From NCBI GenBank assembly GCA_964035575.1, contig OZ037845.1, positions 124,001 through 188,000 on the forward strand: a stretch of DNA of 64,000 nt, read 5' to 3'. This document shows, in pieces, positions 12,247-23,086 of this stretch. The translations under genes and the position numbers were made by a program. The stretch is from Rhynchopus sp. YZ270_cl-10 (Eukaryota > Euglenozoa > Diplonemea > Diplonemida > Diplonemidae). Every line of letters begins with the position of its first letter. Position 1 is the stretch's first letter. Below the pieces are notes generated by a model, which was not told the origin of the DNA, searched no databases, and saw only the letters and a program-made list of their open reading frames with translations.

Positions 12247-12284
12247 AACCACGGGGGTGCGTTACTGAGCGCACCCCCGTGGTT
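12247..12284. repeat. Perfect 15-bp-stem hairpin
   Basis: aaccacgggggtgcg at 12247-12261 and its exact reverse complement at 12270-12284, with an 8-base loop. GC-rich inside AT-rich DNA, so it stands out. No coding or family link seen. Confidence 0.8.
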
Positions 12285-13290
12285 AACTTACAAAAGGGAG
12301 GCCTGCAAGAGTCCAAGCCTCGTGCACGTAGCTTAGCTATCTTCAAAATTATAGGTAATTGATGCACAAATAGCGGGCTGTGAAAAAAAAATGACTCGCC
12401 GCAACTGGCATACATCTTAACCAACAAATCTCTACAAAAAAAAATGTTCTAAAAACCGCACAAAAGGGGGATGGGGTGGGGGGGTGGTTTTCTCTCGTTA
12501 AAAGCCCAACACCTCAATATTCCCATTTTCGTTAATACCCACTTTTCTTTTTTGAGTAGTAACGAGAGTGGGTATTAGGGAGGGACCAGCGAAGAAAACA
12601 TGTAAGATGGCATGTGCCTCTTTGTGCAATCTCAAAATAAAGTCCGTCGGAGGAAGGGGTGTTGCTGTAGCGAAGGAGAAGGGGTGTGTGGGGGTGTTCT
12701 CTTTTGCCAGCAAGATGAGCCCCCCTCACCGCACAAAAAAAGAAAAGAAAAGAAAAGAAAAGAAGATCAATTCAGGTACGTAGTGGCATGATGACTCCAT
12801 TCGGTTTTCAAAAAAAAAAGCGACAACTGCGCTGTTCCAAACAATTTACCGCAAATCGTACTATCCGGGGCCCAGCGTACTCCAGAGATGGTGATCCGAG
12901 TCTTGCTGACATTTCGAAAATCCGAAGCTCAGCCTTTTTTTCGAGAAAAAAATCGGAAAAGTCAAGAAACGGGTCGTGATCAGTCGGAGTACACGGTACT
13001 CCCCGTGCAATCATGAGAAAGGCGACTTGAGGACTTCCTTCATGCAGATACTTAAAAGCAGGTTCCACAATCAACTAAAGAAGGCATGTCTTGGGACTGC
13101 ATTTGTCCAGGCCGCATGCCTGTGTGGTCTACTTCCATAGGAATTTCTCATTACTCATGTGCGCTTCTTTAAAAGCCACAGCATGGCTGGGAAAAGAATA
13201 GAACCAAACCCAAAACACAACACGAAACACAAAAAAAACACAGAGTCGCTAGATGGTACCCCAAATAAAAAACTTAAGTTGATACAAAAC

Positions 13291-13317
13291 AGATGAAAGT
13301 GCCTCGTGCACACATCT
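13291..13317 (+). repeat. Family C short hairpin repeat
   Basis: agatgaaagtgcctcgtgca then cacatct, followed by an A tract. AGATG/CATCT ends pair and GTGC/GCAC can pair inside. Other copies: 33620-33650, 34196-34222, 44323-44351, 49992-50023, 54213-54243, 54349-54380, 62999-63030; weaker at 10250-10277 and 46619-46649. Confidence 0.65.
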
Positions 13318-13909
13318 AAAAAAAAACGGGTGACAATGACCTAAGCCGCGCTTAGCAATAAAATGAGCAAACGTAAATCGGGCGGTACTTTTTTTTATAT
13401 AGCGGGGGGGGGGGGAAACAGAAAAAAATGGATGAATTTGAGTCTCTCTCTTTTCTCTCCCATTTTTTTTTGTTTTTCACTTAAAAAAATGGGGGTTGAA
13501 GGAATCAGGCGGGTTTTTCTTGCAGTTTTTTTTTCCCCTTCGAAAATGACAATTTGTCAAAATAATGATTGGAGCTATCAATGCGACCTTTGTGCTTAGA
13601 TTCTCTTGGCGCTTCTTTCACTTTTGAGGAGCAGAAAACTGTCCGCGTTGACATGCTGACATTTGACAACAAAAAGTGAAGCTAACGGTGAAGAAATACC
13701 GTGAAAACACCTCCAGGGATGCAGGCACATAGGCAAGAGAGATGACTGTGTCCTTTACGCACACACATCGTGTTTATTATAAAACTACGTTGACAAATAA
13801 AAACACACACAGAACAAACGAGGAAGATCTAACCCCATTTCTTAGGACCGCTGTAACAGAAAATTAGGAAAGAAGGGAGAGACGCACCACAAAGGTGGTG
13901 CAGTCAGTG

Positions 13910-14850
13910 TGTTGCGTAAAATAGTAGGCGATGATGGGGAGATCCGGGGTGCCCGCAACAATCCCCTTCACAAAAAAAAATCACAAAACTCTCAAAACTC
14001 TCAAAAAAAAAAAGAGGTGATTTTTTTTCACGGCGTACGAAAGCGCTTGAAGCGTTTTTTTTTCCGGGGGAAAAAAAAAGCACTTTTCGCTTGATGAAAA
14101 AAAAAAAGCGCTTTTTTTTTTTTGTGTGGGGTTTTTGGTAAGGTGTACCTGTTCTCATGATTTTTTGATATGTTGGTTGTTTTTTTGTGTTGGGGTCAGC
14201 CCCGCCGCCAGGATTTTTGAGTTTTGAAAAACTTCTGGATGGTCCCAAAAAAAACCCCCTGCAATCGTAGCCTCCGGGGAAGAGACGAATGTTACCCAAG
14301 CACAGTCAGAGTTCCTCCGAATCAGCGACATTCGCTCCTTCTCACTTCCCACCGGGCTGTTGTGCAGGAGGCATGTACATTGTACTCTTCCGTGGCCGGT
14401 ACAGGTGGCCGTCCACAAGCCGCAGTGTATGTCAGCCTTCTTCTCAGTAAACAGCGGTCATGGCACCCAAAGGTTTCTGGCGAAGCCACGGTACGCAACA
14501 TTTCTAAAAAAGTTGCCATAAAAATGGCACTGCGTTTGTAATTATTGTCAGAAAAATGCCCACAGCGGGAAATCGGCGACTCGATAAATTTGGTTTGGGT
14601 CACTTGGAGTGTGGACTTAAACCCCCTTAACAAACCCCTTCAGGAAAAAAAAGCGCTTTTTCCTAAAAATTCAAGCGCTTTTTTTTTTGAAAATTTCTCA
14701 AAAAACTCCTCGAAGCGCTTTCGTACGCCGTGTTTTTTGATTTTTTTTGTGATTTTTTTGTGTGAACATTGTGGCGCAGTGGACAACCCAGATCTCCACG
14801 ATGGACTTCTTTTTTTTAGGGATCTTGTGTCACGGTCTCCCCCCAAACTT
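13910..14850. mobile_element. Degenerate foldback element, ~0.9 kb
   Basis: The left flank (13925-14160) and right flank (14640-14810) are diverged inverted copies of each other. Both carry gtacgaaagcgctt followed by several AAGCGCTT words in A/T tracts, and both carry a diverged gatggggagatcc-like outer block. The interior (14220-14580) has ordinary base composition and no intact ORF. It looks like an old TIR element; ends are uncertain by tens of bases. Confidence 0.5.
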
Positions 14851-14915
14851 AAAATTTATGTGGCAGGTGAATGAAGTTGCGACACTTTTTTTTTTTACAG
14901 GAAACACAAAAAAAA

Positions 14916-15001
14916 GGGTAAATTGCGATAACACGTATACTTTTTGTGTACGTGTTATCGCAAATGGAAACAAAAAGTATACGTGTTATCGCAATTTGCC
15001 C
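14916..15001. repeat. 32-bp inverted repeat with a third internal copy
   Basis: Arms 14916-14947 and 14970-15001 are near-perfect reverse complements (gggtaaattgcgataacac / gtgttatcgcaatttgccc). Between them, 14948-14961 repeats the right-arm word gtacgtgttatcgc. A runs flank both ends. A MITE-sized palindrome. Confidence 0.75.
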
Positions 15002-15068
15002 AAAAAAAAAATCGAGAAATAGGCTAAGTTCCGTTAGCGTTGTGGGATGGGGCGGGGGGGGGGGGGGG

Positions 15069-16260
15069 TAGGGGATACGACTCCAGCCATTTTGGCTGGG
15101 ACCAAACGCACGGAAAATTCATTTGGCATTATCTGGCCATCTCCAAGGCAACTGCGGGTGAAAAACACCCTCAGAGTGGGTCACAGGGGGCCTGTGGGTC
15201 GAAAAACGACCCAGAAGCCACCCCAGAATACAAAAAAATGGAAAAAAATAGTGAAAAAACGGCTTTTTTCACGTTTTGGCCACTTTGGGCAAAATAGCGA
15301 TTTTTCGAGAAAAAAATCAAAAACCGGGATATTTTTTGACATCACAAAGCCTCCTTTGGCACAAATATACCCCAAAAGTGGCCTGTGAGTCCATTCCAAC
15401 CTGTTTTGGACATATTTGACACTTTTGGAAGTGTTTTTTTGGTGTTTTTAGGTCAAAAAAATGCCCAAGACGTCCCCAAGACATCCCCAAGACACTTTGC
15501 ACACCCCCTGTTACGGTCATATTTTTTTCGTTTTTTTGCCTGAAACCCCCAAAATACCCCTCCCGGACCCCACATAGTCCCGAATATCCATCACACACCC
15601 ACTCAGAGTGAGTAGAAGCACCCCAAAAAAAATATTTTTTAAAGCCCTAAAATTGTGCTTCAGTTTCGGCAGCATCCATGTTGAAGTTGAAGGGCTTTAA
15701 AAAATATTTTTTTTGGGGTGCTTCTACTCACTCTGAGTGGGTGTGTGATGGATATTCGGGACTATGTGGGGTCCGGGAGGGGTATTTTGGGGGTTTCAGG
15801 CAAAAAAACGAAAAAAATATGACCGTAACAGGGGGTGTGCAAAGTGTCTTGGGGATGTCTTGGGGACGTCTTGGGCATTTTTTTGACCTAAAAACACCAA
15901 AAAAACACTTCCAAAAGTGTCAAATATGTCCAAAACAGGTTGGAATGGACTCACAGGCCACTTTTGGGGTATATTTGTGCCAAAGGAGGCTTTGTGATGT
16001 CAAAAAATATCCCGGTTTTTGATTTTTTTCTCGAAAAATCGCTATTTTGCCCAAAGTGGCCAAAACGTGAAAAAAGCCGTTTTTTCACTATTTTTTTCCA
16101 TTTTTTTGTATTCTGGGGTGGCTTCTGGGTCGTTTTTCGACCCACAGGCCCCCTGTGACCCACTCTGAGGGTGTTTTTCACCCGCAGTTGCCTTGGAGAT
16201 GACCAGATAATGCCAAATGAATTTTCCGTGCGCAAAAAATGGCTGGAGTCGTACCCCCTA
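15069..16260. mobile_element. Giant foldback: ~580-bp inverted arms around a 42-bp spacer
   Basis: Arm 15069-15648 is an almost exact reverse complement of 15691-16260; the differences I see are a few substitutions and one roughly 10-base gap near the outer end. The outer termini share TAGGGG(A/G)TACGACTCCAGCC. G runs of at least nine bases abut both ends, which is compatible with insertion into a G tract and a 9-bp duplication but not proof of it. Both arms contain the same 90-115-codon frame, a symmetry product with low-complexity content and not a gene. High arm identity implies a recent event or active homogenisation. Confidence 0.85.
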
Positions 16261-17216
16261 GGGGGGGGGGGAACAGTAAACGAGCAAACGAGAGTATACA
16301 GAACGAAAAAGAAATTGTCAATTTGAACCTGAGTAAAAGGTAACCCCTCAAAAACAGTGGGGGGCGAGGTGTTCTTAAAAGGACACCAGTGTTTATTGGG
16401 ATAGCAACAACAAAACAATAGATTTTTTTTTGACGGCAACCCTTCAATTCAATTCAGGTCTTTTTTTGTTTTTGATAACCTTCTTTACAACTGTGCAAAG
16501 CAACACGTGAACACAAAGCAACCTCCGTGCCTATGTACGTGCAACTTCATTAATTTTATTTTTGCACGAAAAAACTACTTTGAATAATCTGATGATTCAG
16601 TGTAACCGCCGTAGACAGTCTTCACTGGAATCTTTTTATTTTGCACTTCATGACGAAAAATCGTGCAGCAAAACTGGGGGGGAGAAAGGTGGCTTTGGTA
16701 CATCCAAAACAAAAGCTTTGAAAAGCACCGATACCTTGGGTAAGACAAGAGGGTTGCGTCTGTTATAGATTTCTTAACAATGCAGATGTACAAGACAGGT
16801 GTGGGCACCTGGTCTTTTGACTGTGGAATCTGGGTTGGCTGATAGGTGAAAGATGGGTATCCGGGTTCACCATGAAATGTCCATGTGCACAGCACTTTGC
16901 TTAGTCGTACCGACTAAACATAACCCACACAATCATCACCCAAAAAAAGACAAAGGACGAGGATGCTTTACAGACGGAACACCTCAGGTGCAGGGATGTG
17001 ACATTAGGAACTCTGACCGTATTTTTTTTCTTTTTCTTATTTTTTTTTGCCTTGTTTAAAAACGTTGCACTCTTCAGTGGTTTCAAAAAGCAAGGGCTGG
17101 TTGTGCAGCGTGTTGCGGTGCAGGCACACATAAGTGGGTCCATTATTTTGGTTTTGTTTTGTTGAACAAAAAAAGACGTTCACGACGTGAGCCTTAGGAG
17201 ACGACTCCAGAGAAAG

Positions 17217-17252
<36 letters not shown>

Positions 17253-18043
17253 AATAATTGATGACGTGTAGACACCGCTTTTTTTCGTGTGAACTCCACG
17301 CAAGTTTTTTTTTTTTTTGTTCGTTCTTCTGAGACACACACCACATCTCGGTTGTTAATGATCACACAGCACCACAGCAGAGCTGTGGTGCTAAAATTAG
17401 CTACAAAGCAGACACATTCGTCATATACCTTCAACCCACTGGACACTAAGACACAAAGCATGGCAGGGTGTACACATCCCAAAGCAATAGAACTTGGAAA
17501 AAGAAATACTGGGGAAAAAAAGGGTTGAAAATGAAAACGCCTCACCGCTCATCGGTAGACGGCACTGAACCCCAGAGCACTTTTAAAAAAAAATGAATAA
17601 ATTGTCCAACGAGAGTCCACAAATATTTGAACGAGCAGCAGATTCCTTTAGGAGTAAACGGCTTTTTGATTGGGAAGAGAAAAAAAAACGATATTACAGG
17701 CGCAGTTTTGCACGCTTTTTGATGGGGGGGGTGGGAGGGTGAATTGGGGGAAACCCAAAAATGAAAAAATGTTAGAAACGGACCGGAAGGAAGAAACGCA
17801 TAGAAAAAACTGAAAATGGGGAAGTGGAGGGATCAGGGGGGACGTGTGCAGACAGAGGTCAGTGGGACTATATATATAAAAAAGGCTACAAATGTGGAGA
17901 TCACGTAGGTGGTGTCTACGTACCCATTACCCTCAGAGTAAAAACAATGTTCGGGTGGAAAAAACTTTTTTGCCTTTAATAAAAAACTTGAAAAGTTAGT
18001 AAGAACCCAAGCCCTAATGTGTTACACCGAAAATGAAAAGGCA
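16261..18043. other. Gene-free, AT-rich DNA
   Basis: No supportable gene. Noted within it: a T30 run at 17221-17251 with a family F element (17252-17300), a perfect 10-bp-stem hairpin (17368-17392, agcaccacag/ctgtggtgct) and a family D repeat (17527-17568). Confidence 0.55.
17527..17568 (+). repeat. Family D short repeat
   Basis: aaaacgcctcaccgctcatcgg then tagacggcac. The best copy is 48920-48960 (gtgcaaacgcctcaccgttc, then atcggcggacgcaggca). Other copies: 13700-13730, 43033-43063, 60312-60340, partial 48714-48732. GTGC/GCAC ends and CGCC/GGCG can pair. Confidence 0.6.
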
Positions 18044-18701
18044 CACCATGGACTCGTAATGACATTACGTGACGAGGGACGAGGGAAATTACGTGGGAAA
18101 TTACGCGCGCAATGACGTCGTCACGACGCGGGCACCCCCTCGTAATGACGACGTCATGACGTGAGGTTTCCCTCGTCACGACGACGGCATTACGACGTCA
18201 TGACGAGGGGTGCCCTCGTAATTACGAGGGGTGCTCCCGTGGTCATTGTCTGGCTATTGCCTCCCAGGGAAAGGGACTCTCGAATTTTTTTTTTTGGCCC
18301 CTATATAGGGCTAATTTCGACGATTTGAGGCCATTAAAAGCAAAATTTGGCACTTTTAAGCATCTGTGGGGGTCTAATGACCGTATTTTGGCTGAAATTT
18401 GACTTGACATTTTTTTTCACCATTTGGTCAATCTGAGGTTTTCTTTGGATTTTTTGGGCCACTTTATGACCTACCACGCCCGATTTTTGAAAAAAAAATT
18501 TTTTTTTTATTGGTCAAAAATCGCCTTGTCGTGGGTGCCCACGTCATGACGACGTCGTGACGTGGTAATTACGAGGGGGTGCCCTCGTAATTACCTCGTC
18601 ATGACGAGGGCACCCCCTCGTAATTACGAGGGGGTGCCCTCGTCAAGGCACTCGTAATTACCTCGTCATGACGCGCGTAATGTCATTACGAGTCCATGGT
18701 G
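18044..18701. mobile_element. Palindrome-rich TIR element, 658 bp
   Basis: Terminal inverted repeats CACCATGGACTCGTAATGAC plus ATTACG match exactly (18044-18069 and 18676-18701). Inside both ends are clusters of short palindromes built from CCCTCGTAATTACGAGGG, GTCATGACG and ACGTCGT words (18070-18250 and 18530-18675). The centre is a ~280-bp AT-rich block without an ORF. Non-autonomous foldback element; no clean target duplication seen. Confidence 0.8.
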
Positions 18702-18829
18702 CAAAACTTCAAAAGCGATGAAACGCTAAAGGACTAAAAAACGAACTCTCTGTGGCGCATATCCACTGTGCAACAATGCAAGAAGAGAGTACCAGATGCC
18801 TTCAAGCCGACAGCATCCTTTTACACTCC

Positions 18830-20936
18830 TTAGAACCCTTCTTCTTCGACGTCTGTAATTTGTGTGTGTGGAAACAACGTGGAAAAAAAAATACTCGTGT
18901 TATCAATAGTGGTCAACAGCGTAACATGTTGTATTTCACCTTGATCACAATCGCTATCGTAGGGCACGAGCTGTACGCAAATGTAATGGATGGGCATACC
19001 GTCAGAATCCCAATCCTCGGCCACTACAAGGTTGTTGGTGGAGCGATTTATATCAACCACTTCGACATCCTTAGCAGCGTCGCCTCTGTTTGTCTCTCGT
19101 CTGCGGGGATCACGTGCAATGTCGTACAAAGTGACCTGTGTGTGTATGGTGTGTGGTGTGTGGTGAACATGATGGGTTGGTGGTGAATTGTGCACATTTC
19201 CCACTGGGAAGGGCGACGAGGAGTAGAACGTAGGAGAGCTAAAAACAATCAACAAAGTTGTCCAAAGGATTTGTTTTGTGCGTTCATTTGCTGTGTTTGG
19301 GTGTGCGTGACATACCTCGTACTGGTTCCCCTGGATAATCTGGAACCGTTCCTTCGACTTCTCCATGAACTCGCACAGGATGTCGGCACCCTCCATCTCG
19401 CCTTCTTCGTCAGGGCCTATTTCGTAGATGCTGCCTCTGTCTGCGTCGAACTTCAGACTCAACTCAATCTGCGAAGTGGGAAGTGGGAAGTGGGAAGAGA
19501 AGGTTGCAAAGCCATACCGTTTCGACTGGGTGTCCCTTCACAATGCGCACATCACGGAGCAGCTCGTGGCAGAGGATCTGGTCTACAGTTGCGCGCTCTT
19601 GCGGGTCTTTTTGCAGCATTTTGCGCATGAGATCATTGAGCAGGTCTGACTCGTGGTTGAAGAGGATATCTGTGTTCTGGATGCTGACGCCAAGGTCCTG
19701 CACGTTTGTTCCCTTGAAGCTCGGCAGCTCTCCCATGGCCATTGCGTACAGCGTGATGCCAAAGCTCCACACGTCGCCGGAGGGTCCCTCCACAGCAGCG
19801 CACCCACTGCCGAACTGCTCAGGGGGCATGAAGAACGGGCTCCCTGCAAAGCCCTCGACCATGAGGCCCTCGACACCTTCGGCAGCAAAGGCGGAGACAC
19901 CAAAGTCGGCGAGCTTGACGTTGTCCTTCTTGTCGAGCAGGATGTTGTCCGGCTTGATGTCCCTGTGCACAATGTGCTTCTCGTGCAGGAACTGCAGTCC
20001 GTTCGTGATGCCCACAATGTAGCGTTTCAGCTTGCGCAGCGGGATTGGCTTCTGCGGGTATGTGCTCGGGTAGATCTGCCCCTCAAGGTGCTCCATGATG
20101 ATCATGATCTCAGACTCGCTCTCCATCGTGCCGTAGATCTGGATGATGTTCGGGTGCTGCAGCTGCTTCATGATTGTGATCTCGTCGCGGATCTTCTTGA
20201 TGCCCTCCTTGTTGTCCGCGTTGGGGTTCCCGGACATTATCTTCTTCGAGAGCTTATCCTTGGAGAGGAACTTGATGGCGTAGTTTTGGTTGCTTTTGTT
20301 GTGCACGCAGAGACGCACCTTGCCGTAGCTGCCTTGCCCGATGGTGCGGATGATGCGGTACTCGTTGAGCGCAAAGGAGCCATCTGAGTCACGCCCCTTC
20401 AGCAGGCCCTGCGCCTCTTCAATCTCCTTCTTAAACTGCGGGTTCGACGGCAGACCAACACATTCGAAGCATTTGAAGCCGCTTTTCCGCTGATCCCCAG
20501 GACGATCGTCACGTCCACAGACACTACAGGCACGCGCCGAGATGACCTTCTTTGCTCTGTTAGCTCCGGTAGAGGCAGAGCGGACGTGGCTGTTGGGTGA
20601 GATGGGCGAGAGGGAGTGGTCGCTGATGGAGAGGTTCTTTGTGAGGGACGCGTCGGAGCTGAGCGGGGCAAGGGGAATGGCGGTGTCGGGGATGGCGGTG
20701 TCGGCAGGCGAGGCGAGACGCTCTTGGAGGTACGTGCGGCAGTCGTCGTCGCCCACCACCTTGCGCTGCACGACGTCCCGCAGGAGCTCGCCCATGAGCG
20801 CAGGCACCTCACGCATGCTCATCAGCTTCGCTGCAATGAACACCAACGGGTCGTCCGGACGCTCTGCCAACGCCTCACCTACCAACGTCTCCAACACGAT
20901 ATGCAAGTCATGCTTCATAATATACCCCCTGGACAT
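18830..20936 (-). CDS. CaMKK-like Ser/Thr kinase with N-terminal RII-alpha/Dpy-30-like docking domain
   Basis: Exons 19518-20936, 19316-19468 and 18830-19135 encode 625 aa. Introns 19469-19517 and 19136-19315 are GTATG...CAG, phase 0. Residues 4-38 (IMKHDLHIVLETLVGEALAE, then RPDDPLVFIA) match the PKA-RII/Dpy-30 dimerisation-docking helix pair. A C137xxC140...C156xxC159 cluster may bind zinc. The kinase domain is ~193-460: GQGSYG 200-205, K222, HRDIKPDN from 324, DFG 344-346 and a PPE motif. The insert after the catalytic Lys and the QLQHPNIIQIYG region fit the CaMKK/LKB1-kinase-like group, which activates AMPK-type kinases. The C-terminal tail is unrecognised. A further in-frame candidate intron, 18853-18939 (87 bp), would give 596 aa. 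ATG 20936 is chosen because the upstream frame is low-complexity. Confidence 0.88.
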
Positions 20937-21224
20937 TTGAGGGGCACAACCCTTCAAAAAGAACGGGTCGGGTGAAACCCCAAACGAATGTGTTAAAAAA
21001 AATGTACCCCGAATAGGGTGGGGAATGTGTGGGCGTGGAGGGGGGTGGGGGATGTGTTCTGTGGAAAGTGTGGAAGAGAGAGAGAAGGGAATTGTGGACG
21101 GTGAGTGAAATGTGTTGGCGGTGCAACATTTGTGCTGGCGTGGACTGAGACACAGGAAAAAATAAAACAACCCCCACCTTTCTTCTATAATCTACGTACA
21201 TGCTAATACCCCATCCCCATATTC

Positions 21225-22322
21225 TCACAAATCACCAGACGAGACGTGCACCGCACCACGCAAGGGTGCTGTGCTCAGGAGCGCACCGACCAGACCCTTC
21301 CCATGTGACAGCGAGACATCACTTGGCAGAAATGTATGTGGTGCAGGCTTCTCTGTGGCCACAGGTGGTGTCGCCACGGCGGGTATCTCCTTAGCAGGCA
21401 CTGCCGCTGACACCTCTCCTGCCGCCACCACATCCACAGGTCCACCGGGGCTGCCTTCATCCTCCACAAACGTACTGCTCTGCACCGACGGCGGTGTTAG
21501 TGGCATGACACCGTCTGCATCACCTTCCGGAAGTGAGCGTGCCCCCACACCCACACCTGCAGAGGACTCTGTCTGCCACACAGGCTGCCACACATCACGC
21601 ATGCAGGAAGGGATGTAAGCAGGGGACGGTGACGGGGATGCTCCTGCCCCTGAAGGAGGCGTCGCGAAGAACGGCAGGGCCGACGCTGGGGAGAAGCTTG
21701 GCGGTGCTGCGGACGCGGCAGGCAAGACGCGTGGCGGTGTAGCGGCAGGCGACGTTGCTGCAGCCGGCTTTGCTTTCTGCGCTTTCGCTGCCTTCTTGGG
21801 TGCCGCCTTCGGCTTCCTCTGCAGTGTTGTAGATGTCTTCGCACTGCTACCCCTGAGAGTGAGAGGCCGTGCCGCAGACACAAAATACTTATGGCATTTC
21901 CCAAACCGCTCTGCCACCTCCCCATCCGACATTCCCTGTGGCACGCACCCCACCCGCACCACGTCGTCCCCAAGGTACTCCTCGTGCAGCCCAAAGGAGG
22001 ACGGCAGGGTCTTCGTGTACGCTGTGCTCTTGCATGTGAAGCGCAGGGAGACGCTTCGTGTGGCGCTGGTGGCCGCTGCAGTGGCAAGGGCGGCAAGGGT
22101 GTCCAACATCACGCCTTCGAGTGTACTGCGTGCTGTCTGCTCTGTGCACGTGAACAGGTGCAGGAGAGGGGACAAGGAGGAGGGACCTTGCGGTGTCGGT
22201 GTGCGTCGGTCCGTGTCTGGTGCAGACGAGCGTGTGAGCACACCCAGCAGCGAACGGCTCAGCGCCAGGTTCTCTTCTTCCAAACGCTGTAGGGTGCACA
22301 GCGGGCTCTCAGGTGCGGCCAT
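21225..22322 (-). CDS. Ala/Pro-rich protein with N-terminal helical domain, unknown function
   Basis: 365 aa, single exon, ATG 22322. Residues 1-30 (CTLQRLEEENLALSRSLLG) look like a short coiled coil. Residues ~50-160 form a more ordinary globular-looking region (FTCKSTAYTKTLPSSFGLHE, VRVGCVPQGMSDGEVAERFG). From about 165 a Lys/Ala-rich run (RKPKAAPKKAAKAQKAKPAA) leads into long Ala/Pro/Ser low-complexity sequence up to the end (VHVSSGDL). Codon usage and GC match the neighbouring kinase, about 300 bp downstream of this gene's stop on the same strand. No family recognised and no TM or signal peptide. The hypothetical label is safer than any function. Confidence 0.75.
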   Translation of the reverse strand: MAAPESPLCTLQRLEEENLALSRSLLGVLTRSSAPDTDRRTPTPQGPSSLSPLLHLFTCTEQTARSTLEGVMLDTLAALATAAATSATRSVSLRFTCKSTAYTKTLPSSFGLHEEYLGDDVVRVGCVPQGMSDGEVAERFGKCHKYFVSAARPLTLRGSSAKTSTTLQRKPKAAPKKAAKAQKAKPAAATSPAATPPRVLPAASAAPPSFSPASALPFFATPPSGAGASPSPSPAYIPSCMRDVWQPVWQTESSAGVGVGARSLPEGDADGVMPLTPPSVQSSTFVEDEGSPGGPVDVVAAGEVSAAVPAKEIPAVATPPVATEKPAPHTFLPSDVSLSHGKGLVGALLSTAPLRGAVHVSSGDL

Positions 22323-22539
22323 CTTTGTGCCTTTTTTTTACATCCAACAGTGAGGTTGATGTGAGCACCTGCAAGAGGGGTGAGGGGGTGGGGAGAGTTG
22401 GGGGAGGGGGTCGAAAGGTGTACTAAAACCGTGATGCGGGATTTTTTTTTTCCTTCGTTTTTTCGCTCTCTGTGGTGTGACTGAGTCCAAAGAAAGGTCA
22501 CCTTGTCAGGACTTTGTCATTATGAGATAGAAAAAGAAA
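22323..22539. other. Short intergenic spacer before the mobile element
   Basis: Upstream region of the Ala/Pro-rich gene, with T-rich and C-rich sequence on the gene strand. No other feature seen. Confidence 0.4.
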
Positions 22540-22886
22540 GAGAAAAGTTCGATTTCGGCCTCGAAAATTACCGTGACACCGATTTGTCACGGAATTTTGT
22601 CACGGAATTTTTTTGAAAGATTCGATTTCGTGACAAAAAAAAATCGATTTCGTGACAAACCAATTTTTTCATTGACACACAAAATTCGATTTCGTGACAA
22701 ACCGATTTTTTCATTGACAAAAAAAAATTCGATTTCGTGACAAATCCAAAAATTCAGTGACAAAAAAATGTCAATGAAAAAATGGATTTTGTCAAGGAAA
22801 CCGAACTTTTTGTCACGGAAAAAGTCGTGACAGAAATGGATTTTGTCAAGGAAACCAAACTTTTTGTCACGGAAAAAGTCGTGACA
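22540..22886 (+). repeat. Left TIR of the Mutator-like element
   Basis: Collinear with the reverse complement of 24499-24770 apart from an extra tandem block near 22835-22886. Confidence 0.82.
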
Positions 22887-23086
22887 GGGCACTGGGTACT
22901 GGGTACACTGGATACAAGGATAAAAGTCGTGAAAGAGCAACCACAGCTCCACATGACAAACACAAAAGTGTCCAGTCACGTGGGGCATTCATGCACTGAG
23001 GAGATAATGATCCAACAATTTACAAGAAAGATTACTTAACCTACTGCTGGAAATTGCCAGGTCGTAGTAACACACAAAGTGTGCCT

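Larger units (their letters stand above)
11337..13909. other. Gene-free, homopolymer-rich DNA
   Basis: Long A, T and G runs and no credible ORF; the lysine-rich + frame at 11684-12175 is A-tract translation. It contains the perfect hairpin 12247-12284, a (AAAAG)n run near 12738-12762, a family C repeat (13291-13317), a short family B hairpin (13335-13356) and a family D-like repeat (13700-13730). Confidence 0.55.

Noticed and set aside
14772-14790. Box A-like TGGCGCAGTGG suggesting a tRNA-derived SINE
   Set aside because: No box B at the right distance and no tRNA fold; it lies in the degenerate arm of a foldback.
15317-16022. Two identical ~93-114-aa ORFs
   Set aside because: Same sequence in the two arms of the inverted repeat; low-complexity and without a plausible start context.
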